Shown here: positions 25,909-34,094 of the stretch, in pieces
Layout: the number at the start of each line of letters is the position of its first letter
Numbering within the stretch: position 1 is the stretch's first letter
Assembly: GCA_963677605.2 (NCBI GenBank)
Contig: CAXXDX010000004.1
Span: 1 to 64,000, forward strand
Reading direction: 5' to 3'
Source: JAGLOK01 sp963677605
Lineage (GTDB): Bacteria > Bacillota > Clostridia > Christensenellales > UMGS416
Length of the DNA stretch: 64,000 bases
Translations under genes and position numbers: made by a program
Notes under the pieces: model-generated
The model's input: the letters and a program-made list of their open reading frames with translations, nothing else
Database searches by the model: none
Told to the model about the DNA's origin: nothing

Positions 25909-26421
25909 TTACCATGTTATCATAACAGATAAGCTTCCGCCCTCATACCAATATACAGTGACTGATACTTCATCTTTTCTGTATAATGCATCATACTTCT
26001 TTTCGCTGATATCTTCTCTTATGGTATCAAAACTATTGCTTTTTAAAGTTTCCGAGTATTGAATTGCAGTTTGATTATCCATTTCGCCGTAGTCCAAAAT
26101 TACGCCATTCGGAGTTTTCATCCTGCTTTTAATTGCAGCACTAAGTTCTGGCACTAAAGACGGAATGTCTTCCGGCCACTCTATGTCGCCGTCAGTATCG
26201 CTTTTTATAATGTCATTAAAGATGCCGCTTGTTGTGTCCGGCTCTGCCGATGCATCAGCATCCGGTGTAGGAGAAATAATAGTTACGTCTACTTCCTCTC
26301 CCATTATTTTACCAACAATCTTTTCAACAGATTCTTCTTTAATCTGTTTTTGTATATCTTCACAAGAACATAGTGACACTATAGTTATCAAAAGCAAAAC
26401 TAATATAAAGATTTTTTTCAT
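25909..26421 (-). CDS. Putative lipoprotein of unknown function
   Basis: 170-residue protein with a lipoprotein signal (hydrophobic 4-17, lipobox L-C-S-C at about 17-20). An acidic, Pro/Thr-rich linker (about 48-85) follows, then a C-terminal domain of about 85 residues predicted to be alpha/beta (MDNQTAIQYSETLKSNSFD, VSVTVYWYEGGSLSVMITW). It may resemble the small lipoprotein domain families common in Clostridia, but I cannot name one. It is convergent with the PBP gene, with no base between the two stop codons. Confidence 0.7.
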   Translation of the reverse strand: MKKIFILVLLLITIVSLCSCEDIQKQIKEESVEKIVGKIMGEEVDVTIISPTPDADASAEPDTTSGIFNDIIKSDTDGDIEWPEDIPSLVPELSAAIKSRMKTPNGVILDYGEMDNQTAIQYSETLKSNSFDTIREDISEKKYDALYRKDEVSVTVYWYEGGSLSVMITW

Positions 26422-26489
26422 ACAATACCTACCATTTCATGACAGCAATTTTAACAAAACTATTTATATAAAACAATTAATAAATAATT

Positions 26490-26517
26490 AAAAAAGCACC
26501 CCTATAAAAGGAGTGCT
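26490..26517 (-). terminator. Terminator of the isc operon
   Basis: On the minus strand, an 8-bp stem AGCACTCC (26517-26510) with GGGGTGCT (26502-26495) and a 7-base loop is followed by TTTTT. It lies just after iscU. Confidence 0.85.
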
Positions 26518-26530
26518 GATATTATACCCA

Positions 26531-26911
26531 CTATTTTTTGTGTTTGTCAGCATAATCCTTAAGAGCTGCCTGAAGAGCCTCCTCTGCCAATATTGAGCAA
26601 TGAATTTTTGCTGCAGGCAAACCGCCTATTGCATCAAGAAGTTCTTTGTTTGTAAACTTCATAGCTTCTTCAATTGTTCTGCCTTTTATCATTTCAGTTG
26701 CAATTGAGCTAGACGCTACAGCTGCGCCGCATCCGTAAGTTTTAAATTTAACATCAGTTATAACATCATCTTCGACTTTTATATCCATTTTCATGATATC
26801 GCCGCATGCTGCGCTGCCAACCTGTCCAGATCCGTCTGCATTTTCAATCTCGCCTACGTTATGAGGATTTGTGAAATGCTCCATAACTTTATCATTATAC
26901 ATTTGTGACAT
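26531..26911 (-). CDS. iscU: Iron-sulfur scaffold protein IscU/NifU-like
   Basis: 126-residue scaffold on which Fe-S clusters are assembled. The three ligand cysteines are in AACGDIM, YGCGAAVASSS and KIHCSILAEEA, and an Asp follows the first Cys as in the family. The start ATG has AAAGGAG at good spacing. It is the last gene of iscR-iscS-iscU, starting 2 bases after iscS. The lack of hscAB, fdx and iscA is typical of the minimal Clostridia ISC system. Confidence 0.95.
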   Translation of the reverse strand: MSQMYNDKVMEHFTNPHNVGEIENADGSGQVGSAACGDIMKMDIKVEDDVITDVKFKTYGCGAAVASSSIATEMIKGRTIEEAMKFTNKELLDAIGGLPAAKIHCSILAEEALQAALKDYADKHKK

Positions 26912-26913
26912 GT

Positions 26914-28089
26914 TTATTCTCCTTTAACATACAGCGGCGACATGTCTCTTAACCTTTGGACTATCGGCTGCAATTCTTTTATTGTTGTTTCAACGTCTTC
27001 CATCTTGTTCATTTCACCTAAGGTCAGCCTCAGCGATCCGTGTGCCGTAGCGTGGTCTAATCCAATTGCCAACAACACATGTGAAGGATCAAGAGACCCC
27101 GATGTGCAAGCAGAACCGCTGGAAGCGGCTATACCTATGATGTCAAGCGAAAGGAGCAATGACTCCCCTTCTATATACTTAAACGACATATTCACGTTGT
27201 TGGGCAATCTCTTGGTTCTGTGACCGTTTAGCTTCACATCAGAGATCGAAGATGAAATCCCTTCTATAAATGCGTCGCGCATTTCAATCTGACGTTTGTT
27301 TTCTTCTTCCATGTTTGCGTAAGAAAGTTCCAGAGCTTTCGCAAGGCCTATTATTCCTACATGATTATAAGTAGTCGGCCTTTTGCCGCGTTCCTGTCCG
27401 CCTCCATGGAGAAGGTTATCAATTTTTACGCCTTTTCTCACATATAAAGCGCCTACACCTTTTGGTCCGCCAAACTTATGTGCAGAAAGAGATAATAAAT
27501 CAAGGTTCATCTTTTTTACGTCAATTTCCACATGTCCGACAGCCTGAACAGCATCAGTATGAAACAAAGTTCCTTTTTCTCTGCACAGTGCGCCAATTTC
27601 AGCTATAGGCTGTATTGTCCCTATTTCGTTATTTGCAAACATAACGCTAACAAGAACTGTATCTTCACGGATGGCTTTTTTAAGCTCATCCATGTTAATA
27701 ATTCCGTCTTCATCCACAGGAACATATGTTACATCATAGCCCATTTTTTGCATGGCTTTAGCAGTGTGTAAAACAGCATGATGCTCAATAGTAGTAGTTA
27801 CAATATGTTTACCCTTTTTCGAAAATGCAGATGCTATACCCTTTAATGCCCAGTTATCGGCTTCTGTTCCGCCTGATGTGAAAAAAATCTCACGGTCTGT
27901 GCATTTAAGCACATCCGCAACAACCTTTTTTGCTTTTTCTATTTCACTTCTTGCAGTTCTTCCATAGCTGTATACACTCGAGGCATTTCCAAACTCTTCC
28001 GAAAAATAAGGAAGCATGGCATCAAGCGCTTCCTTTTTCACCGGCGTTGTTGCCGCATTATCCAAATATATTCTTTTACCGTTGCTCAT
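26914..28089 (-). CDS. iscS: Cysteine desulfurase IscS/NifS
   Basis: PLP-dependent enzyme taking sulfur from cysteine for Fe-S cluster assembly and thiolation, 391 residues. The start YLDNAATTPVKKEAL is typical. The PLP lysine lies in LSLSAHKFGGPKG (about 198-210). The catalytic Cys loop is SGSACTSGSLDPSHVL (about 322-337), the group I (NifS/IscS) form. It lies between iscR and iscU with 2-base gaps. Confidence 0.96.
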   Translation of the reverse strand: MSNGKRIYLDNAATTPVKKEALDAMLPYFSEEFGNASSVYSYGRTARSEIEKAKKVVADVLKCTDREIFFTSGGTEADNWALKGIASAFSKKGKHIVTTTIEHHAVLHTAKAMQKMGYDVTYVPVDEDGIINMDELKKAIREDTVLVSVMFANNEIGTIQPIAEIGALCREKGTLFHTDAVQAVGHVEIDVKKMNLDLLSLSAHKFGGPKGVGALYVRKGVKIDNLLHGGGQERGKRPTTYNHVGIIGLAKALELSYANMEEENKRQIEMRDAFIEGISSSISDVKLNGHRTKRLPNNVNMSFKYIEGESLLLSLDIIGIAASSGSACTSGSLDPSHVLLAIGLDHATAHGSLRLTLGEMNKMEDVETTIKELQPIVQRLRDMSPLYVKGE

Positions 28090-28091
28090 AT

Positions 28092-28508
28092 TTAGCAGTC
28101 CTTTAATTGTTCTATCAAATCTTTAAAAGTTATATTTTCAACTTCTCTTTTTATAGCCAAATTAACTTTTTCCCATATTATCTTTCCTGCACATGATTCG
28201 GTCTTTTCGCAGCCGCTTGCTTTAAACTGTTTGCAATGAACAGGTGCGAAATCTCCTTCGAGGCAGGATATAACATCCCATGCCGATATATCTTCGGGTG
28301 CTTTAGCCAGTTTATAACCGCCCTTTGCTCCTCTTACGCTTTCAACAATTCCAGCTTTTCTGAGCTTAACAATTAATTGCTCCAAATACTGAACAGGTAT
28401 ATCCTGACGTTCAGAAATTGTCTTAATTGCAATAGTGTCATCGCCATAATTTTTTGCAAGCTCATATACAGCATTAACACCATATCTCGCCCTTGTTGAA
28501 ACTCTCAT
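28092..28508 (-). CDS. iscR: Rrf2-family regulator IscR
   Basis: 138-residue winged-helix repressor of Fe-S biogenesis. The HTH spans residues 1-70 (RVSTRARYGVNAVYELA, QYLEQLIVKLRKAGIVESVRGAKGGYKLA). Three cysteines that could ligate a cluster occur as C-X7-C-X5-C in CKQFKASGCEKTESC, followed by a further Cys at the C-terminus. It heads the isc operon and very probably autoregulates through the palindrome in its own promoter. Confidence 0.94.
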   Translation of the reverse strand: MRVSTRARYGVNAVYELAKNYGDDTIAIKTISERQDIPVQYLEQLIVKLRKAGIVESVRGAKGGYKLAKAPEDISAWDVISCLEGDFAPVHCKQFKASGCEKTESCAGKIIWEKVNLAIKREVENITFKDLIEQLKDC

Positions 28509-28540
28509 ATACCATCCTCAAGTGTTTTTTGACTATTTTT

Positions 28541-28569
28541 AACTTATCATACCTAAGTTTTTTTGTCAA
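28541..28569 (-). promoter_or_regulatory. iscR promoter with palindromic operator
   Basis: The minus-strand -35 box is consensus TTGACA (28569-28564), and 17 bases on is a weak -10 TAAGTT (28546-28541). An inverted repeat AACTTA-N7-TAAGTT (28541-28559) covers the spacer and the -10 box, a position fit for repression by IscR. Confidence 0.65.
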
Positions 28570-28605
28570 GATTTCAAGTTGCTAACTTTGTGTAAACAAT
28601 AATTA

Positions 28606-29859
28606 TTATCTTATAATATCCTCTTTATATAAAGGATACTTTTCACAAAGCTTAAGTACCTGCGCTTTTACATCTTCAATTGCGCTGTCGCCTTCTTTTA
28701 CGATTTTTGCAATAAGCTTTCCTATAAGCACAAAATCTTCTTCTTTAAAGCCTCTGCTTGTAAGTGCAGGAGATCCCAGCCTAATACCGCTTGTTGTAAA
28801 TGCATTTTCAGGATCATTCGGAACTGAGTTTTTGTTAGCTGTAATATTTGCTGATTCCAACTGCTTTTCAACCACTTTTCCGGTTAAGCCCTGCGGGCGA
28901 AGGTCAAGTAATATAAGATGATTGTCAGTACCGCCTGATACGAGAGAAATACCTTCTTCAATAAGAGTGTTAGCCATAGCTTTAGTATTAACTAGTATCT
29001 GTTTTTGGTATGATTTAAAATCTTCTCCTAGAGCTTCCTTAAAGCACACTGCTTTAGCTGCTATAATATGCATAAGCGGGCCTCCCTGCATTCCCGGGAA
29101 AACTGCCTTGTTTATCATTTTTGCATATTTTTTCTGGCACATAATCATTCCTCCGCGAGGTCCGCGAAGAGTTTTATGTGTAGTAGTTGTCGTAAAATGC
29201 GCATACGGAATCGGTGATGGGTGAAGTCCTGTTGCAACAAGCCCTGCTATATGCGCAATATCTGCCATTAGATAAGCGCCGACTTTGTCTGCTATTTCAC
29301 GGAAGCGCTTAAAATCAATTGTTCTGGGATATGCACTTGCACCGGCAACTATAATTTGCGGCTTGTTTTCTACAGCAAGTCTTTCCAATTCATCATAATC
29401 AATTGTCTGTGTTTCATCGCTTACGCCGTATGGCACAATATTGAAAAACATACCTGAAAAGTTTGCAGGGCTGCCGTGAGTAAGATGTCCGCCATGATTT
29501 AAATTCATGCCAAGTATAGTGTCTCCCGGTTTGAGAACTGCAAGATACACAGCTGTATTTGCCTGCGCACCTGAATGCGGTTGTACGTTTACATACTCAC
29601 ATCCGAACAGCTCTTTTGCACGGTCACGTGCCAAGTCTTCAGCCATGTCTACAAATTCACAACCGCCATAATGACGATAACGGGGAATGCCTTCTGCATA
29701 TTTGTTAGTAAGGTGTGAACCCGCTGCAGCCATAACTGCAGGAGAAACAAAGTTTTCAGAAGCTATAAGTTCCAAATGCTCCTGCTGTCTTTTAAGTTCC
29801 AGTTCCATTACGTCTGCTATTTCGCTGTCGTTTTTCCTTATTGCTTTAAAGTCAATCAT
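28606..29859 (-). CDS. glyA: Serine hydroxymethyltransferase
   Basis: PLP enzyme interconverting serine and glycine while charging tetrahydrofolate with a one-carbon unit, 417 residues. Motifs include ELIASENFVS, GGHLTHGSPANFSG and the lysine motif FTTTTTHKTLRGPRGGMI (about 222-239), whose Lys binds PLP. The gene is monocistronic or first of a short unit, with a TAGGAG ribosome site and a good promoter upstream. Confidence 0.97.
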   Translation of the reverse strand: MIDFKAIRKNDSEIADVMELELKRQQEHLELIASENFVSPAVMAAAGSHLTNKYAEGIPRYRHYGGCEFVDMAEDLARDRAKELFGCEYVNVQPHSGAQANTAVYLAVLKPGDTILGMNLNHGGHLTHGSPANFSGMFFNIVPYGVSDETQTIDYDELERLAVENKPQIIVAGASAYPRTIDFKRFREIADKVGAYLMADIAHIAGLVATGLHPSPIPYAHFTTTTTHKTLRGPRGGMIMCQKKYAKMINKAVFPGMQGGPLMHIIAAKAVCFKEALGEDFKSYQKQILVNTKAMANTLIEEGISLVSGGTDNHLILLDLRPQGLTGKVVEKQLESANITANKNSVPNDPENAFTTSGIRLGSPALTSRGFKEEDFVLIGKLIAKIVKEGDSAIEDVKAQVLKLCEKYPLYKEDIIR

Positions 29860-29904
29860 AAAAAACTCCTATATAAAAATTTTAATTTACAATGTTAAAG
29901 ACTA

Positions 29905-29933
29905 ATTATAAGATATCACTTATATTTATACAA
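29905..29933 (-). promoter_or_regulatory. glyA promoter
   Basis: The minus-strand -35 box TTGTAT (29933-29928) and consensus -10 TATAAT (29910-29905) have a 17-base spacer, about 45 bases before the glyA start codon. Confidence 0.7.
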
Positions 29934-29935
29934 GA

Positions 29936-30346
29936 TTAAACCTTATAATATGTCATGCTCTTTCTTTTCATTTCAGCAAACTTTTTCTTAAACAGTTTAA
30001 GAAGAAAATATGAGCCAAATGACAAAATAATTCCTGCAACTGCTGATATAACCTGTGCACTTTCTCCTTTTATTACTGACAATCCAATAAAAATAGTAGC
30101 AACCAATACAACTAATGGGAATAGATATAAAAGCACTGCCGATAGTAGATAAAAATCTCTTTTTACATCAACAATTACTTCATCGCCAATATTTATCTTT
30201 TTAGTATTCGGCAGCCTTATCATCATCTTTCCGGTGTCCTTTGCCATCATACATGCACCGCATTTTTCACACGCCGACGATCTGTAAAACTCAACAATCA
30301 CTTCATCTTTATCAATTGCTGCTACTATGCCTTTTTCATTATTCAT
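29936..30346 (-). CDS. RseC/MucC-family (SoxR-reducing) membrane protein
   Basis: 136-residue protein with a small N-terminal cytoplasmic domain holding a cysteine group (CEKCGACMMAK, about 27-37) and two membrane helices (about 70-90 and 100-118). It matches the RseC/MucC family, called a SoxR-reducing protein in E. coli and found near Rnf or isc genes. The ATG at 30346 has a GGGTGAG site and was chosen over a GTG at 30355. It overlaps tcdA by 8 bases. A role in electron transfer or Fe-S repair is inference. Confidence 0.82.
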   Translation of the reverse strand: MNNEKGIVAAIDKDEVIVEFYRSSACEKCGACMMAKDTGKMMIRLPNTKKINIGDEVIVDVKRDFYLLSAVLLYLFPLVVLVATIFIGLSVIKGESAQVISAVAGIILSFGSYFLLKLFKKKFAEMKRKSMTYYKV

Positions 30347-31025
30347 TAAACTCACCCAATAAATCCTTTACTACTTCCCCCGCAATAATAAGTCCCGCAC
30401 ATGAAACAGCAAACATAGCGCTTCCAATCGGTCCTTTTTGTGCTTTCTTCGGAAGTTCCGTAGAAAACACTACTTTCAGCTTGTCAATTCTGCGTTTTTT
30501 AAGCTCGCTGCGAACTTTTTTTGCGAGAGGATCATTATATGTTTTTTTAATATCCGTTACTTCAAATTTGCTTCCGTCAAGCCTTCCGCCTGCTCCCATT
30601 GACGAAATAATATTAATTTCTTTTGTTTTACATTCTTCAATTAAATCAATTTTGTCCTTAAACGAATCAATCGCATCAACTACATAATCATATTCATAAA
30701 GATTTATAAATTCACTGTTTTTGTGCCACATCTCATGATAGAAAGTGATTTTCGCATCAGGATATATGTCTCGCAAGCGGTCAGCCATTATTTCCGCCTT
30801 TGGTCTTCCGATTGTAGATTTAGTTGCAGGAATCTGTCTGTTAATATTAGATTCTTCTACAACATCTCCGTCAACAAGTGTAATATCAGATATTCCGCTT
30901 CTAACCAAAGCTTCTGCACAAATTGACCCTACGCCTCCAACGCCCATAACTAAGACTTTCGCTTTTTTAATAGCACTAATTCCATGTTTGCCTATTAAAA
31001 TTTCGAGTCTTTCATGCGCACTCAT
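30339..31025 (-). CDS. tcdA: tRNA threonylcarbamoyladenosine dehydratase TcdA
   Basis: 228-residue ThiF/E1-like ATP-dependent enzyme that cyclises t6A37 of tRNA to ct6A. The nucleotide-binding motif is VLVMGVGGVGSICAEALVRSG (about 24-44), followed by the acidic LVDGDVV and NINRQ signature. The adenylation-domain pattern DAIDSFKDK follows. It lies 3 bases after aspS, in a translation-related run. Confidence 0.9.
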   Translation of the reverse strand: MSAHERLEILIGKHGISAIKKAKVLVMGVGGVGSICAEALVRSGISDITLVDGDVVEESNINRQIPATKSTIGRPKAEIMADRLRDIYPDAKITFYHEMWHKNSEFINLYEYDYVVDAIDSFKDKIDLIEECKTKEINIISSMGAGGRLDGSKFEVTDIKKTYNDPLAKKVRSELKKRRIDKLKVVFSTELPKKAQKGPIGSAMFAVSCAGLIIAGEVVKDLLGEFNE

Positions 31026-31028
31026 TGC

Positions 31029-32810
31029 TTATTCACCGTCTAACTTTATCTTAAGTTCCTCAAGCTGATGAGCATCCACATAATCAGGTGCTCCGGTAAG
31101 AAGACATGATCCGCTCTGAACCTTAGGGAATGCAATAGTATCTCTTATGCTTTTTGCACCTGAGATAAGCATTACCATGCGATCTAGTCCGTATGCTATT
31201 CCACCATGAGGAGGAGTGCCGTATTTAAAAGCGTCAAGCAAAAATCCAAAACGGTTTTGTGCTTCCTCATCTGAAAAGCCTAGCGCCTTGAAAACACGCT
31301 TTTGTACATCTTCCTTGTGTATCCTTATACTTCCGCCGCCGATTTCATTTCCATTGAGTACTATATCATATGCTTTTGCACACACTCTTTCAGGGCTTGA
31401 TTCCAAATATTTTAAATCTTCATCATTCGGAGAAGTAAAAGGATGATGCATCGCTGTGTATCTTCCCTCTTCCTCATTATATTCAAACATAGGAAAGTCA
31501 GTAACCCATAGAAAATTATATTTTCCTTCATCAATAAGGTTAAGCTTTTCTGCAACAGCAAGTCTTACCTGTCCCATTGAGGTTAATGCTGTACTCCATT
31601 TATCAGCTACAATAAATATTATATCCCCTACTTCAGCTCCTGTTTTATCTAAAATTGTATTTATTTCATCTTCTGATAAAAATTTTGCAATTGGAGAGCG
31701 CACACCGCTTTTTTCAACGACCATCCAAGCAAGGCCTTTTGCTCCGTAAAGCTTTGCATGTTCGCCAAGTTTGTCTATGTCTTTTCGTGAATATACTTCG
31801 TCAGCTCCGCTTGCGCAAATAGCGCAAACCATTCCATTTTCATCATTGGCAACTGAAGAAAAAACTTTAAACTCGCAGCCTTTTACTTCTTCATTAAGGC
31901 TTACAATCTCCAAGCCGAAGCGAATGTCAGGCTTGTCGCTTCCATAGCGTTGCATAGCTTCTTTATATGTAAGTCTTTGAAAAGGAGTGTTAGCTTTAAC
32001 TCCGGCAACTTCATTAAATGCTTTTGAAATAAGCTCTTCATTAATTGATATTACATCGTCAACATCAACAAATGACATCTCAATGTCTATCTGTGTAAAT
32101 TCAGGCTGTCTGTCTGCTCGCAAATCTTCATCCCTGAAACATTTTGCTATCTGATAATATCTGTCAAACCCCGACACCATAAGAAGCTGTTTAAACAACT
32201 GCGGCGACTGCGGGAGCGCGTAAAACTTGCCCTGCTGCACACGGGAAGGGACAAGATAGTCGCGAGCTCCTTCCGGTGTTGATTTGTTTAATATTGGTGT
32301 TTCAATGTCAATAAAACCATTTTTATTTAGAAAATCCCTAACAGATGATGTTAACCTATGTTTTAGCATAATATTATCACGCAGATATTCTCCGCGTAAA
32401 TCTAGGTAACGGTATTTAAGCTTGGTCTCATCCCCCACTTTTTCATCGCCTATAACAAAAGGAGGTGTTTCTGCTTCATTAAGAATCTTGATTTCATTAA
32501 CTATTACTTCAATTTCGCCAGTTGATAGCTCAGTATTTATATTTTTTTCTTCTCTTAGGCTAACCTTTCCTTCAACCCATACTACGTACTCACTTCGAAG
32601 GCTTTCTGCTATTTCAAAGCACTCAGGATTTTGAGCTTGGTCAAACACGAGCTGAACAATTCCTGTTCTGTCGCGCAACCAGATAAATATAAGAGATCCA
32701 AGGTCTCGTCTCCTTTGTACCCACCCGCACATTGAAATCTTTTCACCTGAATTATTCTTGTTTATCTCTCCGCACATATTTGTGCGGTAAAAAGTCTTTG
32801 ACTTAATCAT
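31029..32810 (-). CDS. aspS: Aspartyl-tRNA synthetase
   Basis: Class II synthetase of the bacterial type, 593 residues. The N-terminal OB fold contains GWVQRRRDLGSLIFIWLRD. Motif 2 is FRDEDLRADRQPEFTQIDIE and motif 3 is AYGLDRMVMLISG near the C-terminus. The bacterial GAD insertion is present around 285-425. The start ATG at 32810 follows the hisS stop immediately; an upstream TTG would extend into hisS. The Asp versus Asx specificity was not resolved. Confidence 0.96.
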   Translation of the reverse strand: MIKSKTFYRTNMCGEINKNNSGEKISMCGWVQRRRDLGSLIFIWLRDRTGIVQLVFDQAQNPECFEIAESLRSEYVVWVEGKVSLREEKNINTELSTGEIEVIVNEIKILNEAETPPFVIGDEKVGDETKLKYRYLDLRGEYLRDNIMLKHRLTSSVRDFLNKNGFIDIETPILNKSTPEGARDYLVPSRVQQGKFYALPQSPQLFKQLLMVSGFDRYYQIAKCFRDEDLRADRQPEFTQIDIEMSFVDVDDVISINEELISKAFNEVAGVKANTPFQRLTYKEAMQRYGSDKPDIRFGLEIVSLNEEVKGCEFKVFSSVANDENGMVCAICASGADEVYSRKDIDKLGEHAKLYGAKGLAWMVVEKSGVRSPIAKFLSEDEINTILDKTGAEVGDIIFIVADKWSTALTSMGQVRLAVAEKLNLIDEGKYNFLWVTDFPMFEYNEEEGRYTAMHHPFTSPNDEDLKYLESSPERVCAKAYDIVLNGNEIGGGSIRIHKEDVQKRVFKALGFSDEEAQNRFGFLLDAFKYGTPPHGGIAYGLDRMVMLISGAKSIRDTIAFPKVQSGSCLLTGAPDYVDAHQLEELKIKLDGE

Positions 32811-32811
32811 A

Positions 32812-34068
32812 TTATTTAACAGCCTCCAAAAGCTCTTCAATTTTCATCTCTTTTTGATCCCCATTTTCCATAGAGCGGAGTATAACAGTTCCTTTTTGAA
32901 GCTCATCACTTCCAATGATAGCTACAAACCTGCAATCTATTTTGTTTGCATACTTCATCTGAGCTTTCAAGCTTCTGCCCATTATGTCCATCTCTGCAAT
33001 TAATCCTTCTTTTCTAAGTTCAGCCAATTTAATTGCTATCATGTCTTTTGCATCATCATCTGCAGCTGCGAAATAAACATCAATTTTCTGTGGCTGCGGA
33101 ATAACAGTTCCTGCAGCTTCAATTGTAAGCAGCAAACGCTCCATCCCCATACCGAAGCCAACTGCAGGCAAAGAGTTTCCGCCTATTTCTTCTATAAGGT
33201 TGTCATATCTTCCGCCTCCGCAAACAGTGCCCTGTGCGCCTATAGTATCTGTTATAAACTCAAAAACTGTCTTTGTATAGTAATCTAATCCTCGAACAAT
33301 AAGCGGATCAATATCAAATTCTTCACCAAGCTCGGAAAGTACTCCTTTTAGTGTCTCAAAATGATCGCTGCATTCCTCACAAAGGTGCTCAACAGTCTTC
33401 GGAGCGTCTTTTACTATTGTTTTACACCCTTCCACTTTGCAGTCCAATATACGAAGCGGATTTGTTTCAAAACGCTCTTTGCATGTTCCACACATTTGGT
33501 CAATATTGTCTCTAAGATAATCCTTAAGAACTTCATTATAATTAGGTCTGCATTTAGGACACCCGATTGAGTTTAATTTGAGCGATACAGACTTAAGTCC
33601 AAGTTCCTTTAAAAGAGTTTTTGCAAGCATGATTACTTCTGCGTCAGCATATGCACTTTGTGCTCCAAAAAGTTCAATACCAAACTGATGGTGCTCGCGA
33701 AATCTTCCCTTTTGCGGGCGCTCATATCTGAAAACAGGAGAATTTACATAGTACATTTTAACTGGGAGCGCTCCCTGATTTAGGTTGTTCTCCAGAAATG
33801 CACGTGCAACTCCCGCTGTGCCTTCAGGTTTAAGCGTAATCGAACGGTTGCCCTTATCTTCAAAAGTGTACATTTCCTTGTTTACAATATCCGTGGTCTG
33901 CCCCACTCCGCGCAGGAATAATTCAGTATGTTCAAAAGTGGGGACGCGAATTTCTTTAAAATTAAACTTCTTCGCAGTATCCCTCATTATATTTTCAATG
34001 TAGTGCCATTTATATACTTCCTGAGGCAGTATGTCCTGTGTTCCTTTTGGGGCTTTTGTAATCAGCAT
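32812..34068 (-). CDS. hisS: Histidyl-tRNA synthetase
   Basis: Class II synthetase, 418 residues. The start KAPKGTQDILPQE is characteristic. Motif 2 lies in FRYERPQKGRFREHHQFGIELFG, the histidine-A loop in GLDYYTKTVFEF, and motif 3 in AVGFGMGMERLLL. The C-terminal anticodon-binding domain is present (about 330-418). A cysteine group near 172-220 (CPKCRPNY, CGTCKERF, CEECS) looks like a zinc-binding insertion, found in some clostridial HisRS. It precedes aspS by 1 base. Confidence 0.96.
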   Translation of the reverse strand: MLITKAPKGTQDILPQEVYKWHYIENIMRDTAKKFNFKEIRVPTFEHTELFLRGVGQTTDIVNKEMYTFEDKGNRSITLKPEGTAGVARAFLENNLNQGALPVKMYYVNSPVFRYERPQKGRFREHHQFGIELFGAQSAYADAEVIMLAKTLLKELGLKSVSLKLNSIGCPKCRPNYNEVLKDYLRDNIDQMCGTCKERFETNPLRILDCKVEGCKTIVKDAPKTVEHLCEECSDHFETLKGVLSELGEEFDIDPLIVRGLDYYTKTVFEFITDTIGAQGTVCGGGRYDNLIEEIGGNSLPAVGFGMGMERLLLTIEAAGTVIPQPQKIDVYFAAADDDAKDMIAIKLAELRKEGLIAEMDIMGRSLKAQMKYANKIDCRFVAIIGSDELQKGTVILRSMENGDQKEMKIEELLEAVK

Positions 34069-34094
34069 TTATTTACCTTCTTTTTTGTATTCAG

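Noticed and set aside
32812..34068. Cysteine-rich insertion in HisS as a sign of fusion with another gene
   Set aside because: The Cys pairs sit in the HisRS insertion region and the flanking motifs are continuous; similar inserts are known in HisRS, so it is a normal variant.
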